Source: an uncultured Pseudomonadota bacterium (GTDB taxonomy: Bacteria > Pseudomonadota > Gammaproteobacteria > Burkholderiales > SG8-39). Taken from it: a DNA stretch of 56,171 nt. The stretch is taken from positions 1 through 56,171 of the forward strand of contig CAIKRR010000050.1 of the NCBI GenBank assembly GCA_903829815.1. Reading direction: 5' to 3'. Each line of letters begins with the position of its first letter. The first letter of the stretch is position 1. The notes beneath the pieces were generated by a model that made no database searches, was not told the DNA's origin, and saw only the letters and a program-made list of their open reading frames with translations. Below are positions 46,889-56,148 of the stretch, piece after piece. Made by a program: the position numbers and the translations under genes.

Positions 46889-48215
46889 GCAGGGCTCACG
46901 ATTCGAGACCGCGGCCGAGCGCTACCCCGCGCTGCGGCCTTTCCAGTCGCGCAACTTTCGCATCTACTACATCGGGCAGTTCATCGCGGTGCTGGGCAAC
47001 TGGCTGCAGAACATCGCGATGAGCTGGCTCGTCTACCGGCTGAGCGATTCGGCACTGGCACTGGGCGTCACCGCCTTTGCCCAACAGGTACCCACCCTGC
47101 TGCTGGCCCCCTTCGTGGGGGTTCTGGCCGACCGCATCAACCGGCGCAAGCTGCTCATCATCACGCAAAGCCTGGGACTCGCGCAGGCGGTGGCCATCAC
47201 GGCGCTCACCTTCACAGGCCATGTGGCGGTGTGGCACATCATCGTGCTCTCGCTCTGGATCGGCGTGGTCAACGCCTTCGAGACGCCGACCCGCCAGGCC
47301 TTCTTGCTCGAACTGCTGCTCGAGCGCCGGCATCTGCCCAACGCGATTGCCCTGCAGTCGTTCCTGATGAATACCACGCGCATGGTGGGCCCGAGCATTG
47401 CCGGACTGCTGCTCGCCTGGGCCGGCGAAGGCGTGTGCTTTGCGATCAATGCGGTGTGCTACCTCGCCATCGTTGCAGCCTATCGCTTCATACGACCGCC
47501 GCCACGGCAGATCGTCACCGACGGCCAGTCGTGGCGCGATTCGCTCATCGACGGCTTTCGCTACGCCTTCGGTGACCCGGTCAACCGGCGGCTCATCCTG
47601 TTTCTGGGCGGCATGGGCTTTCTGTCATCACCCTGGCAGTCCTTGATGCCGGTCGTCGCCAAGGAAGTGATGGGGGGTGACTCGCGCACCCTGGGGCTGC
47701 TCATCGGCGCGATCGGTGCGGGGGCGATCTTTGCAACCGTCTACCTCGCCTCGCGCCGCACGGTGCGTGGCATCGAAGGCGTGATGGTGGTCACCGCCTT
47801 CGTCGCTGCACTCAGCTTCATCGGATTTTCATTTGTGTCGCACATCGCCCCGGCCAGTCTGCTGCTGGCACTCTTTGGCTTTGGCCTCATTGCCACGGTG
47901 TCTGCCGGCAATTCCATCCTCCAGACCATCGTCGATGATGCCTACCGCGGCCGCATCGTGAGCGTCTACGTGATGACCTTCCTGGGGTCGATGCCGCTGG
48001 GCAACCTGCTGGGCGGCTTCTGTGCGCACGCACTCGGAGCCCCCTGGGCACTGCATCTGTTCGCCTTTGGCCTGCTCGCACTGGCCGCCTGGTTTCTGGC
48101 CGGGTATCGCCCCTGGCGTACCCAACTGCGCGAGCGCTTCAATGCACGGGGCATCGTGCGGCCGCCACCCACCGGGCCGCATCCAAGGGTCGACCAGTCA
48201 CCACCAGATCGGTGA
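46881..48215 (+). CDS. MFS transporter (MFS_3 / EntS-like)
   Basis: A 444-residue inner-membrane permease with about 11-12 helices. The N-terminal pattern [19 protein letters not shown] and [16 protein letters not shown] is typical of the MFS_3 group that includes enterobactin exporters. The loop motif [18 protein letters not shown] corresponds to MFS motif A. The GTG at 46881 overlaps the end of valS; with this start the soluble N-terminus is about 20 residues. Probably an efflux carrier; cargo unknown. The C-terminal 30 residues are Pro/Arg-rich and polar. Confidence 0.87.
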   Translation: MSKQGSRFETAAERYPALRPFQSRNFRIYYIGQFIAVLGNWLQNIAMSWLVYRLSDSALALGVTAFAQQVPTLLLAPFVGVLADRINRRKLLIITQSLGLAQAVAITALTFTGHVAVWHIIVLSLWIGVVNAFETPTRQAFLLELLLERRHLPNAIALQSFLMNTTRMVGPSIAGLLLAWAGEGVCFAINAVCYLAIVAAYRFIRPPPRQIVTDGQSWRDSLIDGFRYAFGDPVNRRLILFLGGMGFLSSPWQSLMPVVAKEVMGGDSRTLGLLIGAIGAGAIFATVYLASRRTVRGIEGVMVVTAFVAALSFIGFSFVSHIAPASLLLALFGFGLIATVSAGNSILQTIVDDAYRGRIVSVYVMTFLGSMPLGNLLGGFCAHALGAPWALHLFAFGLLALAAWFLAGYRPWRTQLRERFNARGIVRPPPTGPHPRVDQSPPDR

Positions 48216-48289
48216 CAATCGGGCACTTGCGACAGCAACAGGCGCGCACGCATCACGAGCGATCGACGCGCACAGAGGAGACAGGACCG

Positions 48290-49441
48290 ATGGACTTCGA
48301 ATTCACCGAAGAGCAGAACATGCTGCGCGACACGATCCGCAGACGCATGGATGATCTGGCCACGCCCGAACTGATCAGGCGCCTGGATCGCGATCAGGCC
48401 TACCCCTACGAACTCTATGAGGCGTGGGCCGAGATGGGCCTCTTTCAGATGCCCTTTCCCGAAGAATATGGCGGGCTGGGCGGCAGCGTGATCGACATGG
48501 TGATCATCTCCGAGGAGCTCTCGCGCAAGAGCTTCGACTTCTTCACCGCCTATGGTGGCACGCTCTTTTGCGGCCTCAATCTGCTGCGCAACGGCTCGGA
48601 GGAGCAGCGCCGCCACTGGTTGCCCAAGCTGCTCTCGGGCGAGGTGAAGTTCTCGGTATCGATGTCAGAGCCCGATGCCGGTTCCGATGTCGGCGCGATG
48701 CGCACGACGGCCCGCCGTGATGGTGACTCGTGGGTCATCAATGGACAGAAGGTCTGGGCGACTGGCGCCGGTGCGAAGAACAACGTGATCAACGTGTACG
48801 CCAAGACCGACTCCTCGGTGCACTACCGCAAGGGCATCTCGCTCTTTCTCGTCGACAACGACACACCAGGTGTGAAGATGCGAAAGCTCGACATGCTCGG
48901 GCGCCGCTGCGTGGGCACCTACGAGATCTTCTTCGATGACGTCCGGGTGCCGGCCGATCGGCTGGTGGGCGGTGAGAACAACGGCTGGCACTGCGTGCTC
49001 TCGGGGCTGCAGGTCGAGCGCGTGGCCTCCACGGCAGGCTACAGCGGTGCTGCGCAGGCGGCCGTCGACATGGCGGTCGCGTACGCCCGCGAGCGCAAGC
49101 AGTTCGGGCGTCCGATCGGCACCAATCAGGCCATCGCCCACATGCTCGCCGACATGCAGACCGAAGTGGAAGCTGCACGCTGGATGATGATGCGCGCCGC
49201 CTGGATGCTGTCGCAGGGCAAGGACGCGTTGCGCGAGATCTCGATGGCCAAGCTGTTTGGCTCCGAGATGTACGTGAAGATTGCAAACATGGGCATGCAG
49301 GTGATGGGCGCCTATGGCTACAACATGGAATTCGACATGCAGCGGCACTTTCGCGATGCGCGCAGCGTCACCATCGGCGCCGGCACCTCGCAGATGCAGC
49401 GCAATCTCATCGCCGGCCTGATGGGTCTGAAGGTTCAGTAG
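48290..49441 (+). CDS. Acyl-CoA dehydrogenase family protein
   Basis: The 383-residue flavoenzyme begins MDFEFTEEQNMLRDTIRRRM. It has the family's FAD-binding signature KFSVSMSEPDAGSDVGAMRT and a C-terminal helical bundle (RERKQFGRPIGTNQAIAHML; QVMGAYGYNMEFDMQRHFRD). It likely oxidises an acyl-CoA and passes electrons to ETF. The chain-length class cannot be read with certainty. AGAGGAG is present 9-15 bases upstream of the ATG. It stands alone; the next gene is convergent. Confidence 0.93.
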   Translation: MDFEFTEEQNMLRDTIRRRMDDLATPELIRRLDRDQAYPYELYEAWAEMGLFQMPFPEEYGGLGGSVIDMVIISEELSRKSFDFFTAYGGTLFCGLNLLRNGSEEQRRHWLPKLLSGEVKFSVSMSEPDAGSDVGAMRTTARRDGDSWVINGQKVWATGAGAKNNVINVYAKTDSSVHYRKGISLFLVDNDTPGVKMRKLDMLGRRCVGTYEIFFDDVRVPADRLVGGENNGWHCVLSGLQVERVASTAGYSGAAQAAVDMAVAYARERKQFGRPIGTNQAIAHMLADMQTEVEAARWMMMRAAWMLSQGKDALREISMAKLFGSEMYVKIANMGMQVMGAYGYNMEFDMQRHFRDARSVTIGAGTSQMQRNLIAGLMGLKVQ

Positions 49442-49541
49442 AGGGCAGGTGGCCCAGCCAGGCCACGGCCGCCGCCGAACCCGGAGCCCAAGCCCCGTTT
49501 CAGCATGCGGCCGCGTCGGCTGCCGCGGCGCGGCTGGCGAC

Positions 49542-50618
49542 TCAGACCGACGCCACCACGTCGGCCCAAGCCTCCAGCATCTGCGGCTGGCCGTAGCGCA
49601 CGTGGGTCGTGAACTGGGTGAAACCGGCTGCCTTGAGTGCACGTAATCCATCGCGCAAGGCCTCCCGGGTGCCCGTAAAGGTCAGCCGCCGGATCAGATC
49701 GGCGGTGACCAGGTGCGCCTCTTCAGGTCGAACGACCATGAGGTGGCCGCGGTGCAACGACAGATAGCGTGCATGTGCCGGGGCATACTGTTCGTAGACC
49801 TCCTGAAACCCGCGGATGAGTTCGGGCGGCACCACTTTGGACAGGTCGCCCTGCCCTGCGGCCTCGACCGAATCGTGCAGCAGCATCACCGCACTGGGCC
49901 CAGCCTGGGCCCGGGCACGGTCGCTGCCGAAGGACTCGTCGGGGTCAAGAACACAACCGCCGCCGCTGGCTACCGCCTGCAGGTCGAGCGGGTCGCGCCC
50001 GGCTTCAATCCAGGCGGCGCGCATCTGCTCGAGCATGCCGATCGCACGCTCGACATTGCCAAAGGGGATGGTCCAGCGGGTACCCTGCCGCGCCACGAGC
50101 GAACGACCGCGCGGCCCGAGCGCCGAGACATAGATCGGTACCGGGTCGGTGGTATTGACGAGTTCGAAATCCGGATTCAGAAACCGGATCGGCCGTGGCG
50201 CCCCTTCGTAGTCGTAGTCGACGGTGCGTCGCTCGAGCAGTCCGCGGATCACCTCGATCTCGTGTTCGAGTTGGGTGAGTGTCACCGGGCCCACACCCAT
50301 GGTCCGGCGCGCGGTAAACCCGGTGGCAATGCCCAGGCATATCCTGCCGGGTGCCAGCGCGTTCAGGGTAGCCAGACAGTTGGCTGTGACCGGCGCGAGG
50401 CGATTGCACGGAATCAGCATGCCGGTACCCAGGCGTATGCGCGTGGTATTCATGGCGCAGGCGGCCATCACCACGAAGGGGTCGGCGTTGAGAAGTTGCG
50501 AATCCAGAAACCAGGCATGACTGAAGCCCAACGCCTCGGCGCGGCGAACCAGTTGCCAGGAGTCTGCGCCGGCGGCGATGCTGATGCCAAATTCCACAGG
50601 TATCTCCACGGGAGTCAT
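49542..50618 (-). CDS. LLM-class flavin-dependent oxidoreductase
   Basis: A 358-residue luciferase-like TIM-barrel protein that would use FMN or F420. It shows AGADSWQLVRRAEALGFSH, IRLGTGMLIPCNRLAPVTAN, TLNALAPGRICLGIATGFTA and the terminal VTADLIRRLTFTGTREALRDG, all usual positions in the family. There is no known cofactor-biosynthesis gene nearby; FMN is likelier in this group of bacteria. The substrate is unknown. It is divergent from the VOC gene and convergent with the acyl-CoA dehydrogenase gene. Confidence 0.87.
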   Translation of the reverse strand: MTPVEIPVEFGISIAAGADSWQLVRRAEALGFSHAWFLDSQLLNADPFVVMAACAMNTTRIRLGTGMLIPCNRLAPVTANCLATLNALAPGRICLGIATGFTARRTMGVGPVTLTQLEHEIEVIRGLLERRTVDYDYEGAPRPIRFLNPDFELVNTTDPVPIYVSALGPRGRSLVARQGTRWTIPFGNVERAIGMLEQMRAAWIEAGRDPLDLQAVASGGGCVLDPDESFGSDRARAQAGPSAVMLLHDSVEAAGQGDLSKVVPPELIRGFQEVYEQYAPAHARYLSLHRGHLMVVRPEEAHLVTADLIRRLTFTGTREALRDGLRALKAAGFTQFTTHVRYGQPQMLEAWADVVASV

Positions 50619-50743
50619 CGACGCTCCCTTGCAGGCGCGAGGATACCGCGAGCGGCGGTATCATCGGCAAATGCCGTTGCAAGCGCCTATGGGCAACCGC
50701 GCACGGGCCACTGCACTCATGCCAAGACCAAGGATACCTGACG

Positions 50744-51283
50744 ATGCTCACGAAGACCCCAAGCCCAGCCCTCGCGCAGCCGGCACCGGCACAGGGCGCG
50801 CAGCGACCACGCGTCGAACGCATCTCTCATGTGAGCTTCCCCTGTCGCGATCTGGAAGAGGGCAAGCGCTTCTACGTCGGCGTTCTGGGAGGGAGCCTGC
50901 GGGTCGATCAACCGACCTTTGCCTCGATCACCGTGGCCAATGTCGACATCGGCATCGGCAATGTCGGCTGCGCCTGGCCCGAAGCGGTGGCCGAGTATCC
51001 GCACATGGCCTTCTTCATCGATGCCGAGAACCTGGCGGCGATGCGTCCGTGGCTCATGGCCTGCGGCATTCCGGTTTCGCCACTGTGGACACGCAACGGG
51101 CGCGAGGCGCTGATGTTCTTGCGCGACCCCTCGGGCAATCTCATTGAGCTCTTCTGCATCGAGGGCTATCCGGGCGCTGATGCCCTGCCCCGCAGCGGCC
51201 CGGCCGGGCATGGCCGCACCGTCGACCTGCAGGCACTCTGGTACAGCCAGTGGAAATTGCCCGAGCCCGCATTGTTCGACTGA
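50744..51283 (+). CDS. VOC family (glyoxalase/bleomycin-resistance fold) protein
   Basis: The 179-residue protein has a disordered, Ala/Pro-rich N-terminus of about 25 residues, then one vicinal-oxygen-chelate module pair: RISHVSFPCRDLEEGKRFYV at the start, HMAFFIDAENLAAM in the middle and LRDPSGNLIELFCIEG at the end. The His in ISHVSF, His in HMAFF and Glu in LIELF are in metal-ligand positions. The reaction is unknown: such proteins include lyases, dioxygenases and binding proteins. AAGGA precedes the ATG by about ten bases. Confidence 0.87.
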   Translation: MLTKTPSPALAQPAPAQGAQRPRVERISHVSFPCRDLEEGKRFYVGVLGGSLRVDQPTFASITVANVDIGIGNVGCAWPEAVAEYPHMAFFIDAENLAAMRPWLMACGIPVSPLWTRNGREALMFLRDPSGNLIELFCIEGYPGADALPRSGPAGHGRTVDLQALWYSQWKLPEPALFD

Positions 51284-51314
51284 GCGTTGCCTGGCAAGAC
51301 GACGGCGGTCTGGC

Positions 51315-51542
51315 TCAGCGCTTCTGCAGCACGAACGTGAACTCCTCGCCGGCCTGTGATTTCTCGACCAGGGCATGGCCAGTCTGCCGCGCAAAGGCTT
51401 CAAAATCGCGCACCGACCCCGGATCGGTCGCCACCACGCGCAGGCATTGTCCGGACACGATGCCTGACAGCGCCTTCTTCGCCTTGAGGATGGGGAGCGG
51501 GCAGTTGAGCCCTCGCACATCCAGATCCTTGTCAATCTCCAT
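51315..51542 (-). CDS. TusA-like sulfur-carrier protein
   Basis: A 75-residue single-domain protein of the TusA/YedF/SirA family. The N-terminal motif is DVRGLNCPLPILKAKKALS, with the sulfur-carrying Cys at about position 14. It probably relays persulfide sulfur in tRNA thiolation, molybdenum cofactor or other sulfur metabolism. AGGAG lies about ten bases upstream of the ATG at 51540-51542, inside the end of the membrane-protein gene that it overlaps by 11 bases, so the two genes are linked. I leave the symbol blank because betaproteobacteria often have several paralogues. Confidence 0.88.
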   Translation of the reverse strand: MEIDKDLDVRGLNCPLPILKAKKALSGIVSGQCLRVVATDPGSVRDFEAFARQTGHALVEKSQAGEEFTFVLQKR

Positions 51543-52317
51543 TCGCACGCTCTCCTGCCGGTCCACCCGACACACTCGCTTGATCGAGCGGCCGCTCGGG
51601 GGTAACGGTGATGATTTCCCCACGCGGGGCGAGCCATGATGCCAGAGCCAGGCCCGATGCTGCAGCTGACAAGGCAGCCACCGGCCAGCCAGGACCACTG
51701 AGATCGGAGCAGGTGGGCGGCAGCAGCGCAAGCAGGGGCACGGTATAGGCAAGCGTTGCTGCGAGCACCGCTTGCCATGCCCGAGCCGACACACCGTACA
51801 GACGACGCCAGGAGGGCAAGTCGGCCAGTGCCGACACGGCCATGATCAGCAGTGCGCAGGCAGCAAAGGCCGCAACCGGTGAGCCCAGCGTGTCATCGGC
51901 AGGTGCCAGCGCACGGTACCGTGCATGGTCAATCATCGAGAGCATCACGAGCGCAAGACTCGCCAGATAGCAGGCACGCAGCGCGAGGGCGAGCAGGGCG
52001 GCAAACCCAGCGCGCCGTGCGGCCGGCAGCCGCCAGCGCACAGGGGCCTGCAGGCCACACAGCACGACCCACAGTCCGCCCGCCAGCGCCGCAAGTCCGA
52101 TTGAAGCCAGCAGGCCCTCACGCAGGGTGATGCGGGAAAACCCCCCGGTGAATCGGGTGTATTCAACCAGCAGCAGCGCTGTGGCCAGGGTGCATGCCGC
52201 CATGGCAACCAGGGCGAGCATCGAGCGCACGGCGTGCGACAGCCTCGCACCGGCCGCAGCACGCACGCGGTGGGCAACCTTGGCGAATCCATTAATATCG
52301 GTTAAGGTCGAACGCAT
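51532..52317 (-). CDS. Unrecognised six-helix membrane protein
   Basis: I do not recognise the family. From the ATG at 52315-52317 the protein has 261 residues, with six predicted membrane helices of which the clearest are MLALVAMAACTLATALLL, GLLASIGLAALAGGLWVVL, AALLALALRACYLASLALVM and AFAACALLIMAVSALADL. The C-terminal 30 residues are polar. The start codon overlaps the ATG of the divergent ChrB-like gene by two bases, so the true start may lie further in: a GTG at 52264-52266 has AAGG 11 bases upstream, and an ATG exists at 52219-52221. It overlaps the TusA-like gene, suggesting a joint sulfur-related or transport role (inference). Confidence 0.7.
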   Translation of the reverse strand: MRSTLTDINGFAKVAHRVRAAAGARLSHAVRSMLALVAMAACTLATALLLVEYTRFTGGFSRITLREGLLASIGLAALAGGLWVVLCGLQAPVRWRLPAARRAGFAALLALALRACYLASLALVMLSMIDHARYRALAPADDTLGSPVAAFAACALLIMAVSALADLPSWRRLYGVSARAWQAVLAATLAYTVPLLALLPPTCSDLSGPGWPVAALSAAASGLALASWLAPRGEIITVTPERPLDQASVSGGPAGERANGD

Positions 52318-53335
52318 GGTCGATGATACCCAAAGCCCTGTTTTCGGACTCTCGTCTGCAGATTTCCTGCCAACTGCGCCGCCGGGACAGTGGCTGACCC
52401 TGATCATACGGGTCGCGGTACCCGAGGTCGACGCGCAAATGCGCATTGCGCGCACGCTCGAATCACTGGGTACGGCCACGCTCGTGCAAGGCGTCTACCT
52501 GCTGCCCTGGCGGCACGATCTCGAAGAAGGGCTGGACGAACTGGGCGGCTATGTGCGCAGTGCCGGGGGCGACGCCGAGGTCGTCATCCTGACCAGTCGC
52601 GACATGCTCCAGGAGGCGCGACTGCGCGCGAGCCTGGATCGAACGATGCGCTATGCAGCGATCGAACAGACCGTCAGCGCGCTCAGTCGCGGTCTGGGGC
52701 TCACCGAACCTGCGGCGATAGCGCGGGTACTCACGCGCCAGCGCGAGGACCTGCTGCGAGTGATGGCGATCGACTACTTTCCCGGTCCGGCCCGTGACCA
52801 GGCTCGGGCCACCGTCGAGTCGGCCGAAGCAGCGGTCAAGGCTGCCCTGTTTCCCGAGGCGGGCCGTGCCACCCTGCCCGAGCGGGGAGCACGCAGCGAG
52901 TTCTTTCACCGCATCTGGGTGACGCGCCAGCCCCTGTGGGCCGATCGACTGGGGTCGGCCTGGCTCATCAGACGATTCATCGACGTCGAATCGCACCTCA
53001 TCTGGCTTGACCGCGACGACCTGGTGCCAGGCGGGGTACTCGGTTTCGGCTTTGCCGGCGCAGTCTTCCAGAACTCGACCGAGCGCACGACCTTCGAGCA
53101 GCTGCTCGACTATTTTCGCATGGGTCGTGATGGCGCCCTCATACGCCTTGCTGCCCTGGTGCGCGACCTGGAAACCGGCAGTCGTGATGTGGCCGAAAGC
53201 GCCGCCATCGAACAGGTGATGGCAGGGGCGGTACGACGCGCCGAGGGCGACCCGGGCGCGCTGCTGGCGGCCATGGAACAGGTCTTCGACCAGATCTACG
53301 AGACCTTTCTCGACCACCCCCGAAAGGTTCGCTGA
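52316..53335 (+). CDS. ChrB-like (chromate resistance) protein
   Basis: The 339-residue protein resembles ChrB, a chromate-resistance protein acting as regulator or accessory factor. The N-terminal domain contains WLTLIIRVAVPEVDAQMRIA, SLGTATLVQGVYLLPW and SRDMLQEARLRASLDR. The C-terminal domain starts near residue 200: FFHRIWVTRQPLWADRLGSA, then WLIRRFIDVESHLIWLDRDD, with FEQLLDYFRM later. AAGG stands eight bases before the ATG. No chrA chromate permease is in the window, so the protein may have another role, or chrA is elsewhere. Its ATG overlaps the divergent membrane-protein ATG by two bases. Confidence 0.85.
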   Translation: MVDDTQSPVFGLSSADFLPTAPPGQWLTLIIRVAVPEVDAQMRIARTLESLGTATLVQGVYLLPWRHDLEEGLDELGGYVRSAGGDAEVVILTSRDMLQEARLRASLDRTMRYAAIEQTVSALSRGLGLTEPAAIARVLTRQREDLLRVMAIDYFPGPARDQARATVESAEAAVKAALFPEAGRATLPERGARSEFFHRIWVTRQPLWADRLGSAWLIRRFIDVESHLIWLDRDDLVPGGVLGFGFAGAVFQNSTERTTFEQLLDYFRMGRDGALIRLAALVRDLETGSRDVAESAAIEQVMAGAVRRAEGDPGALLAAMEQVFDQIYETFLDHPRKVR

Positions 53336-53408
53336 GCCCACAGGCGAGCCAGGCGAGCATCCACAGCCCGCTGCGCCAGGCACTGGGTGCAGATCACGGA
53401 CCGCGGTA

Positions 53409-54887
53409 TCAGTTGCGCCGGGCCGCGCGCTCCTCGGCATCGAGCGCACGCAATTCACGCAGCCGGGTGTCCACCTCCGACATGAGATAGAAATCGCCAT
53501 CGTTGGCGCGTTGCGCGAACTGCAGTTGCTGAATCGCATCGGACAAGCTGCCCGACAGGGCGTAGTACTCGCCTTGCGCACGATGCTGCCAGGCCAGATG
53601 CCCAAGCGCCGCATGCGACTGGGCCAGCATGCCGAAGGCCGCCGCCTCACGCGGCCGCAGACGCACCAGTGCCTCGAGTTCGGTAATGGCCTCGCGGTGA
53701 CGCCCCTGGGCCTGCAGCGCCGCGGCGTATTCATGCACGAGGTAATCACGCCGCCCCCAGGTTCGCATCGCCTGCGCGAGGCGCTCGGTGGCACCTGCAC
53801 GATCGCCCTCGCCGGCGATGATGCGCGCCTCGAGCGTATCGAACATCGGATGCGCCCCGGCCTCCTGGCGCACCGTTGCGAGTGCAGTGCGCGCCGCCGC
53901 CGGATCGTTGGCGCGCAACCAGGCGAGCGCGAGGCCGTAGCGAGCAGACGCAGCGGTCATGTAGCGCCCCTCGCCCAACTGGCGCTGGAAGAGGGCAACC
54001 GCTTCGGCCGGCAACCCCACCTGCGAGCGCAGGCGCGCCCGTACCAGCTGAAACTCGATGCTGTCGGGTCGCTGTCGGTAATCGGCCGTTGCCACCCGTG
54101 ACTGCATGTCGCTCAGGCGCTCGCCAGTGAGCGGGTGAGTACGCAGATAGGCAGGTGCGTTGCTCTCCGACAGTCGATAGGCCCGCTGCAGGCGGTCGAA
54201 GAAGGCCGGCATGCCGGCCGGGTCGAACCCGGCCGAGGCCATCAGCGTGAAACCGACCCGATCGGCCTCGCGCTCGAAGTCGCGGCTGTAGTTCAGCTGC
54301 GACTGGATCATGCCGGCCTGCGCAGTGACGATGGCCGCCTGGGCCGCCTGCGGATTGGAGCGAGCGGCCAGCAGCCCGGCAATCATCCCGGCAATGGCGG
54401 CCCACTGCATCTTCTGGCCCTGGTCGATCTGGCGGGCGATGTGGCGCTGGGTGACGTGAGAGACCTCGTGCGCGAGCACCCCAGCCAGTTCGCCTTCGGA
54501 CTGTGCCGCCAGCAGCAGTCCGCTGTGGATGCCGATGAAGCCGCCGGGCATGGCAAAGGCGTTGATGCTGATGTCACGCACAACGAAGAATTCGAACTCG
54601 CGGCCGGCATCGGCACTCACCCCAGCCAGGCGGCGCCCGACCGAGTTGACATAGGCACTCACCTCGGGGTCGTCGATGAAGTCGGGGTCATGACGATACT
54701 CACGCATGATCGACTCACCGATCTTGCGTTCGAGTTGCGGGCTCAGGCTGGCCTGTGCCGCCTCGCCGAGTTCAGGCAGCGTCTGCGCCTGCACCCGCGC
54801 CACGCCGATCGGGCCAAGCGGTGCCAGCGGCCCGAACACGACCAGGCCGAGGGCAAGGCACAGGATGCGGATGCGCCGATCTCTCAT
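53409..54887 (-). CDS. BepA-like periplasmic M48 metalloprotease with TPR tail
   Basis: A 492-residue exported zinc protease and probable chaperone of outer-membrane protein assembly. The signal peptide is [18 protein letters not shown] and onward. The zinc motif HExxH lies in [17 protein letters not shown] near residue 130, with the third ligand in [20 protein letters not shown]. The C-terminal half is TPR-like ([39 protein letters not shown]). The ATG at 54885-54887 was chosen; the longer reading adds an unrelated segment. Divergent from moaC with a 51-base gap. No lipobox Cys is evident. Confidence 0.92.
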   Translation of the reverse strand: MRDRRIRILCLALGLVVFGPLAPLGPIGVARVQAQTLPELGEAAQASLSPQLERKIGESIMREYRHDPDFIDDPEVSAYVNSVGRRLAGVSADAGREFEFFVVRDISINAFAMPGGFIGIHSGLLLAAQSEGELAGVLAHEVSHVTQRHIARQIDQGQKMQWAAIAGMIAGLLAARSNPQAAQAAIVTAQAGMIQSQLNYSRDFEREADRVGFTLMASAGFDPAGMPAFFDRLQRAYRLSESNAPAYLRTHPLTGERLSDMQSRVATADYRQRPDSIEFQLVRARLRSQVGLPAEAVALFQRQLGEGRYMTAASARYGLALAWLRANDPAAARTALATVRQEAGAHPMFDTLEARIIAGEGDRAGATERLAQAMRTWGRRDYLVHEYAAALQAQGRHREAITELEALVRLRPREAAAFGMLAQSHAALGHLAWQHRAQGEYYALSGSLSDAIQQLQFAQRANDGDFYLMSEVDTRLRELRALDAEERAARRN

Positions 54888-54938
54888 GGCAAAATGATAC
54901 CCGTACCCGTCCAACAACAAGGCCCGAGCCGCTCAACC

Positions 54939-55415
54939 ATGTCTGAACTGACGCATTTCGATACGCAGGGCCAGGCCCATATGGTGGATGTCGGCGCGAA
55001 GCCAGGCACCCACCGCGTGGCGCGCGCGCGCGGTCTCATCCACATGCAGCCGGCAACCTTCCGGGTGATCCGCGAAGGCTCGGCCAAGAAGGGCGATGTG
55101 CTGGGCATTGCGCGCATCGCCGCGATTCAGGGTGCCAAGCGCACGGCCGACCTGATTCCGCTGTGTCACCCGCTGGCGCTCACCCGGGTGGCTGCAGAAT
55201 TCATGTTCGATGAGGCAACATCGACCATTGCGCTCGAAGTGACCGCAGAAACACACGGTCCGACCGGGGTCGAGATGGAAGCCCTGACGGCGGTGAGCGT
55301 GGGGCTCCTCACCATCTACGACATGTGCAAGGCCATCGACCGCGGCATGACCCTGGCCGAGATCGGCCTGGTCGAGAAACGGGGCGGCCAGTCGGGGCAC
55401 TTCGTCAGGGGCTGA
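54939..55415 (+). CDS. moaC: Cyclic pyranopterin monophosphate synthase
   Basis: Acts with MoaA in the first stage of molybdenum cofactor synthesis. The 158-residue protein begins [19 protein letters not shown], typical of MoaC, and has [31 protein letters not shown] and [20 protein letters not shown], the active-site segments. The start ATG at 54939 is the family start. A strong intrinsic terminator follows the stop by about 50 bases. No other moa gene is nearby. Confidence 0.97.
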   Translation: MSELTHFDTQGQAHMVDVGAKPGTHRVARARGLIHMQPATFRVIREGSAKKGDVLGIARIAAIQGAKRTADLIPLCHPLALTRVAAEFMFDEATSTIALEVTAETHGPTGVEMEALTAVSVGLLTIYDMCKAIDRGMTLAEIGLVEKRGGQSGHFVRG

Positions 55416-55462
55416 GGCGCGGCGAGCGGAAACACCGAACTGCAGGTGTCGCCGAATGCAAG

Positions 55463-55492
55463 ACGCCATCGGCGATTGGCCGACGGCGTTTT
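55463..55492 (+). terminator. Intrinsic terminator of moaC
   Basis: ACGCC-A-TCGGC pairs with GCCGA-C-GGCGT around a five-base GATTG loop, with a single A-C mismatch, and is followed by TTTT. It lies 48 bases after the moaC stop. Confidence 0.85.
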
Positions 55493-55590
55493 GGGTCGCA
55501 TCGTGCGAAGGGATGCTGTCACGCGCTCACCCGGATGCCGCAGGCGGGCGGGTTACCCCGGCGTCCGAGTGAACGTGCAACACCTGGCGA

Positions 55591-56082
55591 TCAAGGAGAG
55601 CGGCAGGAAGCCGGAAGATACTTCAGCGGCGTCGGGGCGACTGCGGCAGGACCGCATTTCCAGCTGGCGATAGTTTGGGGGGGTACCGGCTGCAATCACC
55701 AGCTTGGCTGATGCGCTGTCAAGCGGCGTCAGCGAGATTGCCGTGCTGGCGGCCGTCGAAAGATCGGTATAGCTCGCCGTCGTGACCGTGATGACCCCAT
55801 CGTCATCGGTTCTTATTGAGGCGGTGTACCTGTTCAACTGCCTGACCGGAGGCTCGCAGCCAAAATTATTGGCTCCCGGGTTTGCGCCTGTCTGATAGGC
55901 CTCGGTGACGCTTGTCCGGCAGATGCCAGCGGCAAGAACCACCTCCGACATCCGCGCACGGATCAGTCGGTGTAGGCCGGCAGTGCCACCGCCGCCAGAA
56001 TGCCGATGATCGCCACGACGATCATCAACTCGATGAGGGTAAAACCCGCTGGCAGGTTGGACTTCACATGAGGCACGTCCAT
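55591..56082 (-). pseudogene. Type IV pilin (PilA/PilE-like) gene broken by two single-base indels
   Basis: The N-terminus has a prepilin leader ending PAG and the pilin core [20 protein letters not shown] with Glu at position 5. It reads into a TGA after PAYTD. One missing C (GACTG for GACCTG) restores the expected [14 protein letters not shown], which continues in the shifted frame to about 55683. There a run of seven C residues (minus strand; 55677-55683) shifts the frame again; six would give TPQTIASWKCGPAAV and the usual ending LKYLPASC. The two indels cancel, so the total length stays a multiple of three (164 codons). This is either a true pseudogene, a phase-variable tract, or sequence error. 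A GTG at 56065-56067 would give a more usual 8-residue leader. Confidence 0.85.
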
Positions 56083-56106
56083 GGGAAAAATGCGTTATCG
56101 ACAAGC

Positions 56107-56148
56107 GACTTGAATCGCAGGCACTGGACCCGCCTGGCAATTCAAGTC
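56107..56148. repeat. Large inverted repeat upstream of the pilin gene
   Basis: GACTTGAAT (56107-56115) and ATTCAAGTC (56140-56148) are perfect 9-base arms. The inner bases extend the pairing with one mismatch and one bulge to about 15 pairs and a nine-base loop. It ends 25 bases upstream of the pilin ATG. No U-run follows on either strand, so it is not a simple terminator; it may be an operator, a leader structure or a repeat element. Confidence 0.7.
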
